From: Enterovirga rhinocerotis
GTDB lineage: Bacteria; Pseudomonadota; Alphaproteobacteria; Rhizobiales; Beijerinckiaceae
Reading direction: 5' to 3'
Assembly (NCBI RefSeq): GCF_004363955.1
Contig: NZ_SNZR01000014.1
Location: 310,001-374,000, forward strand
Length of the DNA stretch: 64,000 bases
A model generated the notes under the pieces. The model made no database searches, was not told the DNA's origin, and saw nothing but the letters and a program-made list of their open reading frames with translations. Both the position numbers and the translations under genes were made by a program. Positions 1 through 7,536 of this stretch are shown here, piece by piece. Numbering within the stretch: position 1 is the stretch's first letter; every line of letters begins with the position of its first letter.

Positions 1-888
1 GAGGGGTTCTATTCGATCCCCGCCGCGAAGATGAATCCGAATTCCTCGTATCACCTGTCCTTCGATCTCGGCTATCCGAACGCCTATGACCGGGCGCATG
101 GCTCGACCGGCTCGTATCTCATGACGCACGGCACCTGCTCGTCCATGGGCTGTTTCGCCATGACGGATGCGCAGATCTCCGAAATTTACGCCCTCGCGCG
201 CGATTCCCTGAATGCGGGTCAGCGGGCCTTTCAGTTCCAGGCCTATCCGTTCCGGATGACGGCGCAGAACATGGCGAGGGCCCGCACCGAGGCGCATCTC
301 GATTTCTGGCGCCAGCTCAAGGAAGGCTACGATCGGTTCGAGGCCACGGGCGAGGAGCCTGCGGTCGGGGTCAGCGGCCGCCGCTACACCTTCGCGCCGT
401 ATCGCAACCCGGCCCGCGAGGCGGCGGCTGTCGCCCGGATCGCCGAGGAGAAGACAAAGACCGAGACGCTGATCGCGGAGGGCGCAGCGGCCGTGCGCGT
501 CACCTATGCCGATGGCGGCATGCATGCGTCCTTCGCCGCGCTGGCGAAGCGCGGCGCCGGCAGCCTCGGTACGGTCAGCCGGCCCGAGACCCTCGCCATG
601 GCCGGCCGCGAGGTCATCGTCATTCCCGCGCGCACGACCCCGGCGGTGCTTCTGGCCATCGCGCCGATCAAGCCGGACTTCCTCAAGATCGAACCGACCA
701 CGACCGGGTCGACGGCCACCGCAGCGCTCGTCGGCACGGCCTCCGGCGACGTGCGCGCTCTCTTCGCGCGGGCCTCCCTCGGAGGCGCCGCCTCCATGTC
801 GGTGCCGCTCCTCACCGGCTCCGCCGCGATCCTGCCGCCGGCCTTCCACCCTCATCCGGTCGCGAAGGTCGCCCTGCGCGGCGCGTGA
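1..888 (+). CDS. L,D-transpeptidase, YafK-like (5' end outside window)
   Basis: Partial gene: the reading frame is open from base 1 and enters at a family-typical stretch (EGFYSIPAAKMNPNSSYHLS), so the true start lies to the left. Counting the methionine at base 31 as residue 1, the YkuD-type catalytic site is seen as H33 (THG) and C41 (SSMGCFAM), the histidine and nucleophilic cysteine of murein L,D-transpeptidases. The family acts in the periplasm on peptidoglycan; YafK-type members cut or exchange links between lipoprotein and peptidoglycan. The last ~150 residues after the catalytic domain are Ala-rich, lack a motif I recognise, and are longer than in the E. coli protein. The family call is firm; the exact reaction is inferred. 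Confidence 0.85.
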   Translation, partial: EGFYSIPAAKMNPNSSYHLSFDLGYPNAYDRAHGSTGSYLMTHGTCSSMGCFAMTDAQISEIYALARDSLNAGQRAFQFQAYPFRMTAQNMARARTEAHLDFWRQLKEGYDRFEATGEEPAVGVSGRRYTFAPYRNPAREAAAVARIAEEKTKTETLIAEGAAAVRVTYADGGMHASFAALAKRGAGSLGTVSRPETLAMAGREVIVIPARTTPAVLLAIAPIKPDFLKIEPTTTGSTATAALVGTASGDVRALFARASLGGAASMSVPLLTGSAAILPPAFHPHPVAKVALRGA

Positions 889-978
889 GGCTCGCGCTCG
901 CAAGGACGAAGGCGGACGCGATGTCGACAAGCTTGCCCCCGCCCGCGTAAATCCCTTCGAATCCAAGGGAGGAATGCA

Positions 979-2112
979 TTGTCGGGTGATGGGTCGAAGC
1001 CGCTTGCGGGGCTTCTCGTCGTCGCGTTGGAACAGGCCGTCGCGGCGCCGTTCTGCTCCTCCCGCCTCGCCGATGGCGGCGCGCGGGTCATCAAGATCGA
1101 GCGGCCTGAAGGCGATTTCGCCCGTGGCTACGATGCGGCCGTGCACGGGCTGTCGAGCTATTTCACCTGGCTGAACCGCGGCAAGCAGAGCCTTGTCGCC
1201 GACATCAAGACGCCGGACGACGCCGCCCTCCTCCATGCGGTCCTCGCCAAGGCGGACGTGTTCATTCAGAACCTCGCGCCCGGCGCGGCCGAGCGGGCCG
1301 GCTTCGGCTCGGCCGACCTCCGCAAGCGCTATCCGCGGCTGATCACGGTCGACGTCTCGGGCTACGGCACCGGCCATTCCTATGCGCAGATGAAGGCTTA
1401 CGACCTCCTCGTCCAGGCCGAGAGCGCGCTCGCGGCCATCACCGGCCATCCGGCGGGGCCCGGCCGCGTCGGCGTCTCGGTCTGCGACATCGCCTGCGGG
1501 ATGGCGGCGCATGCCGCCGTGCTGGAGGCGCTGATCGCGCGCGGCATCACCGGCGAGGGCCGGGCCATCGCCGTCTCGCTCTTCGACGGCATGGCCGACT
1601 GGATGAACGTGCCGTTCCTCTACCACGAAGGCACGGGCAACGCCCCGAAGCGCGTCGGCCTCGCCCATCCCTCCATCGCGCCCTACGGGGCCTTCGCGAC
1701 CAAGGACGGCTCGCTCGTCCTCCTCGCCATCCAGAACGAGCGCGAATGGGCGAAGCTGTGTGCGGTCGTGCTCGGCGATGCCGGCCTCGCGACGGCGCCG
1801 GGCTTCGACAGCAACAATGCCCGCGTCGCGAACCGCGCCGCCGTCGACGGCCGGCTCACCGAGGCCTTCGCCGCCCTGACGCGCGACGAGGCTGCCGCGC
1901 GCCTCGGGGAGGCCGGAACAGCCTATGGCTTCGTCAACGAGGTGGCCGATCTCGCCGGCCATCCGGCCCTGCGGCGCGTGAGCGTCGAGACGCCCGGCGG
2001 CCCGGCCGCCATCATCGCGCCCCCGGCCATCGTCGACGGCCGCGCGCCGGTCCTCGGCCCGGTCCCGGCGATCGGCGAGCACGGCGCGGCGATCCGGGCC
2101 GAGTTCGGGTAG
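979..2112 (+). CDS. CaiB/BaiF (class III) CoA-transferase family protein
   Basis: Class III CoA-transferases move CoA between carboxylic acids in the cytoplasm. The 377-residue protein has the expected length. Its N-terminus (PLAGLLVVALEQAVAAPF) carries the usual start-of-fold motif, RVIKIERPEGD follows at about residue 36, and the catalytic aspartate is expected at D170 (VSVCDIACG), matching Asp169 of formyl-CoA transferase. The start is TTG at 979, preceded by a good Shine-Dalgarno (AAGGGAGGA at about 965-973). It stands alone on the plus strand and faces the leftward dehydrogenase operon, which probably belongs to the same catabolic theme. The acid substrate cannot be told. Confidence 0.87.
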   Translation: MSGDGSKPLAGLLVVALEQAVAAPFCSSRLADGGARVIKIERPEGDFARGYDAAVHGLSSYFTWLNRGKQSLVADIKTPDDAALLHAVLAKADVFIQNLAPGAAERAGFGSADLRKRYPRLITVDVSGYGTGHSYAQMKAYDLLVQAESALAAITGHPAGPGRVGVSVCDIACGMAAHAAVLEALIARGITGEGRAIAVSLFDGMADWMNVPFLYHEGTGNAPKRVGLAHPSIAPYGAFATKDGSLVLLAIQNEREWAKLCAVVLGDAGLATAPGFDSNNARVANRAAVDGRLTEAFAALTRDEAAARLGEAGTAYGFVNEVADLAGHPALRRVSVETPGGPAAIIAPPAIVDGRAPVLGPVPAIGEHGAAIRAEFG

Positions 2113-2148
2113 ACGGTTCCGTTCGCATTTCCCGAAAGGTTCGCGGAT

Positions 2149-2171
2149 CCTTCTCCCGCAAGGGGAGAAGG
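2149..2171. repeat. short palindrome, member of the intergenic repeat family
   Basis: CTTCTCCCGCAAGGGGAGAAGG forms a near-perfect hairpin in the 116-base convergent gap between the CoA-transferase and cupin genes. The core (CTCCC...GGGAG) resembles the ends of the longer palindromic elements at 5530-5656, 27440-27670 and 28903-29037. It may help end transcription from both sides. Confidence 0.5.
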
Positions 2172-2228
2172 ATGTGCAGGGGCGCCGCGCCGGCGTGTGA
2201 CTTAGCTAGCCGCCAGAGGGGGCAGAGT

Positions 2229-2654
2229 TCAGGGCCGGCGGTAGTCGGCGAGGACCGAATCCTCGACCTCGTCGAGATTGACGACGACGTTGTCGGGGGT
2301 CCGGCAGGTGAGCCAGACCAGGGTCTCGGTCGTGCTCATGTTGGCCTCGACATGCGGCATGTGCGGCGGCACGAAGACGAAGTCGCCTTCGCGCATCTCG
2401 ATCCATTCCTGGTAGTTCTCGCCGAAATAGATGCGGCCGACGCCCTTCAGGAGATAGCCGCCCGTCTCCGCCTCGCCGTGATGGTGGGGCGGGGAGCGGA
2501 AGCCCGGCTCGTTCGACACCTTGCCGAACCAGATCTTCGTCGCGGGCGTGTGCTGGGGGCTGACGCCCGAGACGCGGACGCAATCGCCGGACTGGCCGGT
2601 TCCGCTATCCTCCTCGCCCTTGCGGGTGACGACGGGTCTGACGGGCGTGCTCAT
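2229..2654 (-). CDS. cupin-domain protein
   Basis: Small (141 residues) single-domain cupin. The metal-binding motif HHHGEAETGGYLLKG is at about residues 57-71 and the second motif region (GDFVFVPPHMPH) at about 90-101, so the His/Glu metal ligands are present. Such proteins are dioxygenases, isomerases or small-molecule sensors; the reaction cannot be read from sequence. The ATG follows the stop of the upstream SDR gene by three bases, and its Shine-Dalgarno (AAGGAG) lies in the end of that gene, so it is the last gene of the leftward operon starting near 6436. Confidence 0.82.
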   Translation of the reverse strand: MSTPVRPVVTRKGEEDSGTGQSGDCVRVSGVSPQHTPATKIWFGKVSNEPGFRSPPHHHGEAETGGYLLKGVGRIYFGENYQEWIEMREGDFVFVPPHMPHVEANMSTTETLVWLTCRTPDNVVVNLDEVEDSVLADYRRP

Positions 2655-2657
2655 GGA

Positions 2658-3452
2658 CTACTCCTTGTTGGGGGGTGGCACGAACCCGGCCTCGACCGCG
2701 ATGTGCCGGTAGGCGGCGGAGGCCGTGAAGCCGCCGTCGATCGTGAAATCCTCGCCGGTGATGTAGCTGGAGGTGCTGCCGGCGAGGAACAGGACGAGGT
2801 CGGCGACCTCCTCGCTCGTGCCGGCGCGGCCCATCGGCGTCAGGCGCCGCATCGGTTCGAGATGGGCCGCGTCGCGGTTCAGGTCGGTCACGATGAGGCC
2901 GGGGCAGACCGAGTTGACCCGGATGTTGTCGGTGACGAATTCCATCGCCGCCGTGCGGGTCAGGCCGCGAAGCGCCCATTTGCTGCAGGTGTAGGCCGGG
3001 TCGTAATGGCCGGCGAAGGCGCTGTTGGACGAGATGTTGATGATCGACCCGCCGCCGGCCTTGCGCATGGCCGGGACCACCGCCTGGATGCCGAGCAGGG
3101 CACCGGTCAGATTGACCGCGAGGAGCCGGTTCCAGGCCTCGAGCGACACCGTCTCGATGGTCTTGCGGTTCACGATGCCGGCATTGTTGACGAGGATGTC
3201 GATCCGGCCCTGCCAGGCGAGCACGTCCGCGACGACGCCGGCCCAGTTCTCCTGCGCGCTCACGTCGAGCTTGTAGAAGCGTGCCGCGTGGCCGGCGGCG
3301 GTCAGTTCGTCCGCCAGCGCCCGGCCCTCGGCCTCCAGCACGTCGCAGATCGCGACCGCAGCCCCGGACTTCGCGAAGAGCCGCGCTTCCGCTTCGCCCT
3401 GGCTCCGGGCTCCGCCCGTCACGATCGCAACCTTGCCGTCCAAAACCGCCAT
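2658..3452 (-). CDS. SDR-family NAD(P)-dependent oxidoreductase (1)
   Basis: Classical short-chain dehydrogenase, 264 residues from the ATG at 3452 (GGAGAAGACGAG in front); an in-frame upstream GTG would add 14 unconserved residues. It shows the cofactor loop TGGARSQG, the NNAG motif, the catalytic serine (NISSNS) and YxxxK (YTCSK). It oxidises or reduces a hydroxyl/keto group with NAD(P)(H). It lies 19 bases after the second SDR gene and three bases before the cupin gene. Substrate unknown; its place beside a Liv-type binding protein and CoA-transferase suggests catabolism of an imported acid or alcohol. Confidence 0.88.
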   Translation of the reverse strand: MAVLDGKVAIVTGGARSQGEAEARLFAKSGAAVAICDVLEAEGRALADELTAAGHAARFYKLDVSAQENWAGVVADVLAWQGRIDILVNNAGIVNRKTIETVSLEAWNRLLAVNLTGALLGIQAVVPAMRKAGGGSIINISSNSAFAGHYDPAYTCSKWALRGLTRTAAMEFVTDNIRVNSVCPGLIVTDLNRDAAHLEPMRRLTPMGRAGTSEEVADLVLFLAGSTSSYITGEDFTIDGGFTASAAYRHIAVEAGFVPPPNKE

Positions 3453-3471
3453 CTCGTCTTCTCCGTGCGCC

Positions 3472-4227
3472 CTAGTGAATGAGCAGGCCGCCATTCACAT
3501 CCGTCTCGGTGCCGGTCATGTACGCCGAGAGATCGGACGCGAGGAAGAGGCAGGCGCCGGCGACGTCGCGCGGGGAGCCGAAGCGGCCGAGCGGGATCGT
3601 GGCGAGCATCGCCTCCTGCTGCGCCTCGCTGAAGACGCCCCGATTCATTCCCGTCATGATCACGCCCGGATTGATCGCGTTCACGCGGATGCCGGCGGAG
3701 CCGAGTTCGCGCGCCATCGCCTTCACGAGGCCGAGCACGCCGCCCTTCGAGGCGGCGTAATGGGGGCCGCCCATGAGGCCGCCGCCGCGCTGCGCCGCGA
3801 TCGAGGCGATGCAAACGATCGACCCGCCGCGCGTCATGGCCGGCGCCGCCGCCTGGGCCATCCGCATCGTGCCGCGCAGATTGACGTCGAGCACGGAGGA
3901 GAGATCGGCCTCGGCGACGTCGGCGAGCTTACGGGTCTGCACGATGCCGGCGCTGTTGATCAGGATGTCGAGGCCGCCGAAGCGGGCCAGCGTCGCCGCG
4001 ACCGCGCTCCGGCAGGAGATGGCATCGCGCACGTCGAGCGGGGCGGCGCTCGCATCCGGCCCGAGTTCGGCCGCGAGCTCGCGCGTCCGCTCTTCGGCGA
4101 TGTCGGCCAGCACCACGCGGGCGCCGGCCTCGACGAAGAGCTTCGCCGTCGCGAAGCCGATCCCGTCATGCGCCCCGGCGCCGGTCACGAGCGCGACCTT
4201 GCCGTCGAGGAGGCGTCTCTCGCTCAC
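3472..4227 (-). CDS. SDR-family NAD(P)-dependent oxidoreductase (2)
   Basis: Classical SDR, 251 residues if the GTG at 4227 is used. That GTG overlaps the TGA of the upstream binding-protein gene (GTGA), which is why I prefer it over the longer open frame; the overlap implies translational coupling. Motifs: TGAGAHDGIG for the dinucleotide, NSAG in place of NNAG (one residue off consensus), and YAASK for catalysis. Cytoplasmic oxidoreductase of unknown substrate, cotranscribed with the other two SDR genes. Confidence 0.87.
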   Translation of the reverse strand: MSERRLLDGKVALVTGAGAHDGIGFATAKLFVEAGARVVLADIAEERTRELAAELGPDASAAPLDVRDAISCRSAVAATLARFGGLDILINSAGIVQTRKLADVAEADLSSVLDVNLRGTMRMAQAAAPAMTRGGSIVCIASIAAQRGGGLMGGPHYAASKGGVLGLVKAMARELGSAGIRVNAINPGVIMTGMNRGVFSEAQQEAMLATIPLGRFGSPRDVAGACLFLASDLSAYMTGTETDVNGGLLIH

Positions 4228-5477
4228 TTTGCGGCTCCGGCGACGAGGGGGCAGTTGCCCTTCTCCATCGGGCGGAAGGCGTCCTCTGCCGGGATGGTCG
4301 CGAGGACCTTGTAATAATCCCACGGGCCCTTCGATTCCGCCGGGCTCTTGACCTGGTAGAGATACATGTCGCGCATCACGCGGCCGTCCTGTCGGATGAA
4401 GCCCCTCTTGGTCATGAAATCCGAGATCGGCGTCGCCTTCATCGTCGCCATGACGGTCGCCGCGTCATCGGTGCCGGCCTTCTCGATGGCCCTCAGGTAG
4501 TGCGTCACGGCCGTGTAGTCGCCGGCCTGCAGCATGCTCGGCTTGCGGCCGTTGAAGCGTTCCGCGAAGCGGGCGGACCAGGCGCGTGTCTCCTCGTTCT
4601 GGTCCCAGTAGAAGGCTTCCGTCAGCATCACGCCCTGCGCCGCCTCGAGCCCGATCGCGTGCACGTCGGAGATGAAGAGGAGGAGCGCCGCGAGCTTCTG
4701 GCCCGCCTGGGTGAGGCCGAATTCGCGCGCCTGCTTGATCGCGTTGATCGTGTCGCCCGATCCGTTCGCGAGCCCCACCACCTGCGCCTTCGAGGCCTGG
4801 GCCTGGAGCAGGTAGGACGAGAAGTCCGGCGTGTTCAGCGGATGGCGGAGCTCGCCGACGACCGTCCCGCCGAGGCGCTTGACGACGTCGCCCGCATCAC
4901 GTGCCAAAGCGTGGCCGAAGGCGTAGTCGGTCGTCAGGAAGAACCAGGACTTGCCGCCCTGTTTCGTGACGGCGGCGGCGGTGCCGCTCGCCAGCGCATA
5001 GGTGTCGTAGGTCCAGTGCAGGCCGAACGGGCTGCAGGCCCGGCCCGTGAGGTCGGACGAGGCGGGGCTGACATGGAGCGCCAGACGCTCCTTTTGCCGG
5101 GCCAGGTCCTGCACCGCCAGCGAGACGGCGGAATTGGTGAGGTCGACGATCACGTCGACGCCCTCGTCGTACCAGCGCCGGGCGATGCCCGCTCCGACAT
5201 CGGCCTTGTTCTGGTGGTCGGCCTGGAGAACCTCGATCGGCTTGCCGAGCACCTTCCCGCCAAAATCCTCGACCGCCATCCGGACGGCGACGACGGCGCC
5301 GGGTCCGGAGGAATCCGCGCTCGGCCCCGTCATGTCCGAGAGGACGCCGATCCGCACGACGTCGCCCGAGAGCTTCGGCGGGGAGGCCGGCGCCTGGGCG
5401 GAGGCCACGCCGCCGGCCATGGCCGCGAGCGCCGCTCCCAGCGCCGCCGCGAGGCCGCGCGATGCCATGGTCCTCAT
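4224..5477 (-). CDS. ABC-transporter periplasmic substrate-binding protein, Liv/branched-chain type (1)
   Basis: 417-residue periplasmic binding protein of the Peripla_BP_6 (LivK-like) family. The ATG at 5477 follows GGGAGAG and opens a clear signal peptide (SRGLAAALGAALAAMAGGVASAQA). The mature protein starts with VVRIGVLSDMTGPSADSSG, the family signature. It is closely paralogous to the protein at 7537-8739: both share the IEDFGGKVLG/VEDFGGKVLG stretch, the DH(Q) motif, HWTYDTY/HWTFDTY and the C-terminal KGPWDYY. No permease or ATPase gene is next to it, so it must use a transporter elsewhere. The ligand is probably an aromatic or aliphatic acid rather than leucine, judged only from neighbours. 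Confidence 0.88.
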   Translation of the reverse strand: MRTMASRGLAAALGAALAAMAGGVASAQAPASPPKLSGDVVRIGVLSDMTGPSADSSGPGAVVAVRMAVEDFGGKVLGKPIEVLQADHQNKADVGAGIARRWYDEGVDVIVDLTNSAVSLAVQDLARQKERLALHVSPASSDLTGRACSPFGLHWTYDTYALASGTAAAVTKQGGKSWFFLTTDYAFGHALARDAGDVVKRLGGTVVGELRHPLNTPDFSSYLLQAQASKAQVVGLANGSGDTINAIKQAREFGLTQAGQKLAALLLFISDVHAIGLEAAQGVMLTEAFYWDQNEETRAWSARFAERFNGRKPSMLQAGDYTAVTHYLRAIEKAGTDDAATVMATMKATPISDFMTKRGFIRQDGRVMRDMYLYQVKSPAESKGPWDYYKVLATIPAEDAFRPMEKGNCPLVAGAAK

Positions 5478-5529
5478 CGTGGTCTCTCCCTGGTGTTGTG
5501 ATCGTCGCATCGTGGAGGCCGCACTCCCT

Positions 5530-5656
5530 GATCCCTCCCCTCCAGGGGAGGGCGAGTCGGCGACAGCCGACCGGGGTGGGGTGCTGCTCGGCCGGGATGT
5601 CCCCACCCCGGCTCGACGCTTCGCGTCGACTCGGCCCTCCCCTCCGGGGAGGGATC
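5530..5656. repeat. long intergenic imperfect palindrome (copy A)
   Basis: The 203-base gap between the SDR-3 and binding-protein genes is largely filled by an imperfect palindrome that starts GATCCCTCCCC and ends GGGGAGGGATC, with nested arms CGAGTCGGCGACAGCCG and CGTCGACTCGG. Similar text recurs at 28903-29037 and, more diverged, at 27440-27670, so this is a dispersed repeat family. No gene is seen in it. It lies inside an apparent operon, so it may act as an RNA hairpin that stabilises or attenuates mRNA. Confidence 0.75.
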
Positions 5657-5680
5657 ACGCCACTGCACGAGACGCCCCGG

Positions 5681-6436
5681 TCACGAGATCGTGAGGCCGC
5701 TATCGACCTGGAGGATGTGTCCGGTCGTCCGGGCGGATTCGTCGGACGCGAGGAACAGCGCCGCCATCGCGACGTCGTCCGGATCGGCGAGGCCGACGAG
5801 ATGCTGCTCGGCGATCCTCTTGGTGCTCTCGAGCTTGGCGAGTTGCTCGCGCACGCGCGGCGTCAGCGTGATGCAGGGCGAGATCGCGTTGACGCGCACC
5901 TTCTGCGCCGCGAACTCGACCGCCATGGACCGCGTCAGCGCCGCGACGCCGCCCTTCGCCGCCGTATAGGCGTCCTTTCCGGGCCAGCCGAGATGCGCGA
6001 CGACCGAGGAGGCGTTCACGACCGAGCCGCCGCCGGACCTGATCAACTCCGGGATGCCGTGGCGGCAGACGAGCCAGGTGCCGAAGAGGTCGAGCTTGAT
6101 CGCCCGCCAGAACTCCTCGGCCGGGCATTCCGTGACCGGTCCGTCCGCGAGCGAGGAGCCGCCTGCATTGTTGTAGAGGATGTGCAGCGCGCCGAAGCGC
6201 TCGACCGTCGCCGCGATGGCGGCGCGCACGCTCTCCTCCTCGGTGACGTCGGTCCGCACGAAGAGCGCCTTGCCGCCCGCCGCTTCGACGGCTGCGGCCG
6301 TGCCTCGGCCGCTCTCCTCGTCGCGCTCGGCGACGGCGATGCAGGCACCCTCCCGCGCGAAGAGTTCGGCCGCGCGGCGACCGATGCCGCCGCCCGCCCC
6401 CGTGATGAAGGCAACCTTGTCTGCGAGACGGCTCAT
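5681..6436 (-). CDS. SDR-family NAD(P)-dependent oxidoreductase (3)
   Basis: 251-residue classical SDR, the first gene of the leftward operon. It has TGAGGGIG for cofactor binding, YNNAGG, the catalytic serine region (NASSVV) and YTAAK. The ATG at 6436 is chosen because the fold starts directly after it (SRLADKVAFITGAG); an upstream GTG at 6463 would add only unconserved residues. It diverges from the IclR gene and probably falls under its control. Substrate unknown. Confidence 0.88.
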   Translation of the reverse strand: MSRLADKVAFITGAGGGIGRRAAELFAREGACIAVAERDEESGRGTAAAVEAAGGKALFVRTDVTEEESVRAAIAATVERFGALHILYNNAGGSSLADGPVTECPAEEFWRAIKLDLFGTWLVCRHGIPELIRSGGGSVVNASSVVAHLGWPGKDAYTAAKGGVAALTRSMAVEFAAQKVRVNAISPCITLTPRVREQLAKLESTKRIAEQHLVGLADPDDVAMAALFLASDESARTTGHILQVDSGLTIS

Positions 6437-6496
6437 CGTCGCTCCCGGTCCGTTTCCATCCACCTAGCGCCCTGATTTTCGGCGCTGTTGATTAAT

Positions 6497-6524
6497 CCCA
6501 TAATACGATACTTTTCTGTGTCAA
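6497..6524 (-). promoter_or_regulatory. candidate sigma70-type promoter for the SDR operon
   Basis: On the minus strand a perfect -35 box TTGACA (6524-6519) is followed, 16 bases later, by TATGGG (6502-6497), a partial -10. The stretch is the most AT-rich part of the 183-base divergent gap between the SDR-3 and IclR genes. Position and -35 fit; the -10 is weak. Confidence 0.4.
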
Positions 6525-6619
6525 TCGCTGCCACGGGCTTCCACAGGTGCGGTCTGCGATGCCATGATCGGCGTGCGTCCCTCCGCGCACCGAGAGTCGG
6601 TCGAGATTCGTGGGTATCG

Positions 6620-7450
6620 ATGAGCAGCCTCGATAAAATGCTCGGCATCCTGGGGCTCTTCCGGGAGGAGCGCGCGGGCATCACCCTCGACGACGTCATG
6701 GCGCTCACGCAGACGTCGCGCGCCACGGCTTATCGTTATCTCCAGTCGCTGACCGAAGCCGGGCTCCTGGCCCCCGCGACGGGCGGGACCTACCGGATCG
6801 GAGCGCGCATCGTCGAACTGGACCGCCTCCTCCGGCTGACCGATCCGCTCCTCGGGGAGGCCCAGCGGCCGATGCGGGAATTGTCGGCGGAACTGCACGC
6901 CAACATGCTGCTCTGCAGCTATTACGGCGACACGGTCATGTGCGTCGATCTCGTCTGGCCCGATCGGACGATCGAGCAGGCCTACGAACGCGGCCGGCCC
7001 ATGCCGATGTTCCGGGGCGCGATGGCGAAGACGATCCTCGCCCATCTCTCCCCCTATCATCTCCGCAACATCCAGAACTGGCACGCGGCGGAGATCGCGG
7101 CCGCGGGCCTCGGCGAGAGCTGGGACGAATTCCGCGCGACCATGGCGGGCCTGCGCCGTGCCGGCATCGTCGTCACGCGGGCGGAGGTCGTGCCGGGGCT
7201 CGTCGGTCTCGGGGCCGCGCTGCTGGATGCCGAGCACCGCATCCTCGGCAGCCTCGTCCTCGCGATCCCGGAGCAGCGCTACGACGAGGCGGGGGAGGGG
7301 GCCTTCGTGAACCGCCTCGGCGAGACGGCCGCCCGGATCAACGCCGCGATCGCATGCGCGGCCGCCCATGCCGGTGGTCCTCCCCCGAAACCGCCGCGTC
7401 CACGCCGCTCGCGGCGCCCGGCGCCGGTTGACGATTTTCACATATCGTGA
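6620..7450 (+). CDS. IclR-family transcriptional regulator
   Basis: 276 residues from the ATG at 6620. An N-terminal winged helix-turn-helix (about residues 1-60, with the recognition segment TSRATAYRYLQSLTEAG) is followed by the IclR ligand-binding domain (ELSAELHANMLLCS, RGRPMPMFRGAMAKTILAH, and the late segment RAEVVPGLVGLGAALLD). The C-terminal 30 residues are Pro/Arg-rich and look disordered. It sits between two paralogous Liv-type binding-protein genes and diverges from the SDR operon, so it very likely controls one or both in response to the imported compound. Activator or repressor cannot be decided. Confidence 0.9.
   Translation: MSSLDKMLGILGLFREERAGITLDDVMALTQTSRATAYRYLQSLTEAGLLAPATGGTYRIGARIVELDRLLRLTDPLLGEAQRPMRELSAELHANMLLCSYYGDTVMCVDLVWPDRTIEQAYERGRPMPMFRGAMAKTILAHLSPYHLRNIQNWHAAEIAAAGLGESWDEFRATMAGLRRAGIVVTRAEVVPGLVGLGAALLDAEHRILGSLVLAIPEQRYDEAGEGAFVNRLGETAARINAAIACAAAHAGGPPPKPPRPRRSRRPAPVDDFHIS
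7438..7450. promoter_or_regulatory. candidate operator, inverted repeat TCAC-N5-GTGA
   Basis: A short perfect inverted repeat in a locally AT-rich patch (TTTTCACATATCGTGAGAT) at the very end of the IclR gene, about 90 bases before the next binding-protein gene. The TATCGT core also occurs, in reverse, in the divergent promoter region near 6503-6511. It could be an IclR binding site, but the repeat is short and the call is weak. Confidence 0.3.
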
Positions 7451-7536
7451 GATTTCCAAACGGTGCGTCCGGCCGAAGGCGGTCGCCGCATCCATAAGGG
7501 CCCGCGCATGACGGGCCTGCCGAACGGGAGGAACGA

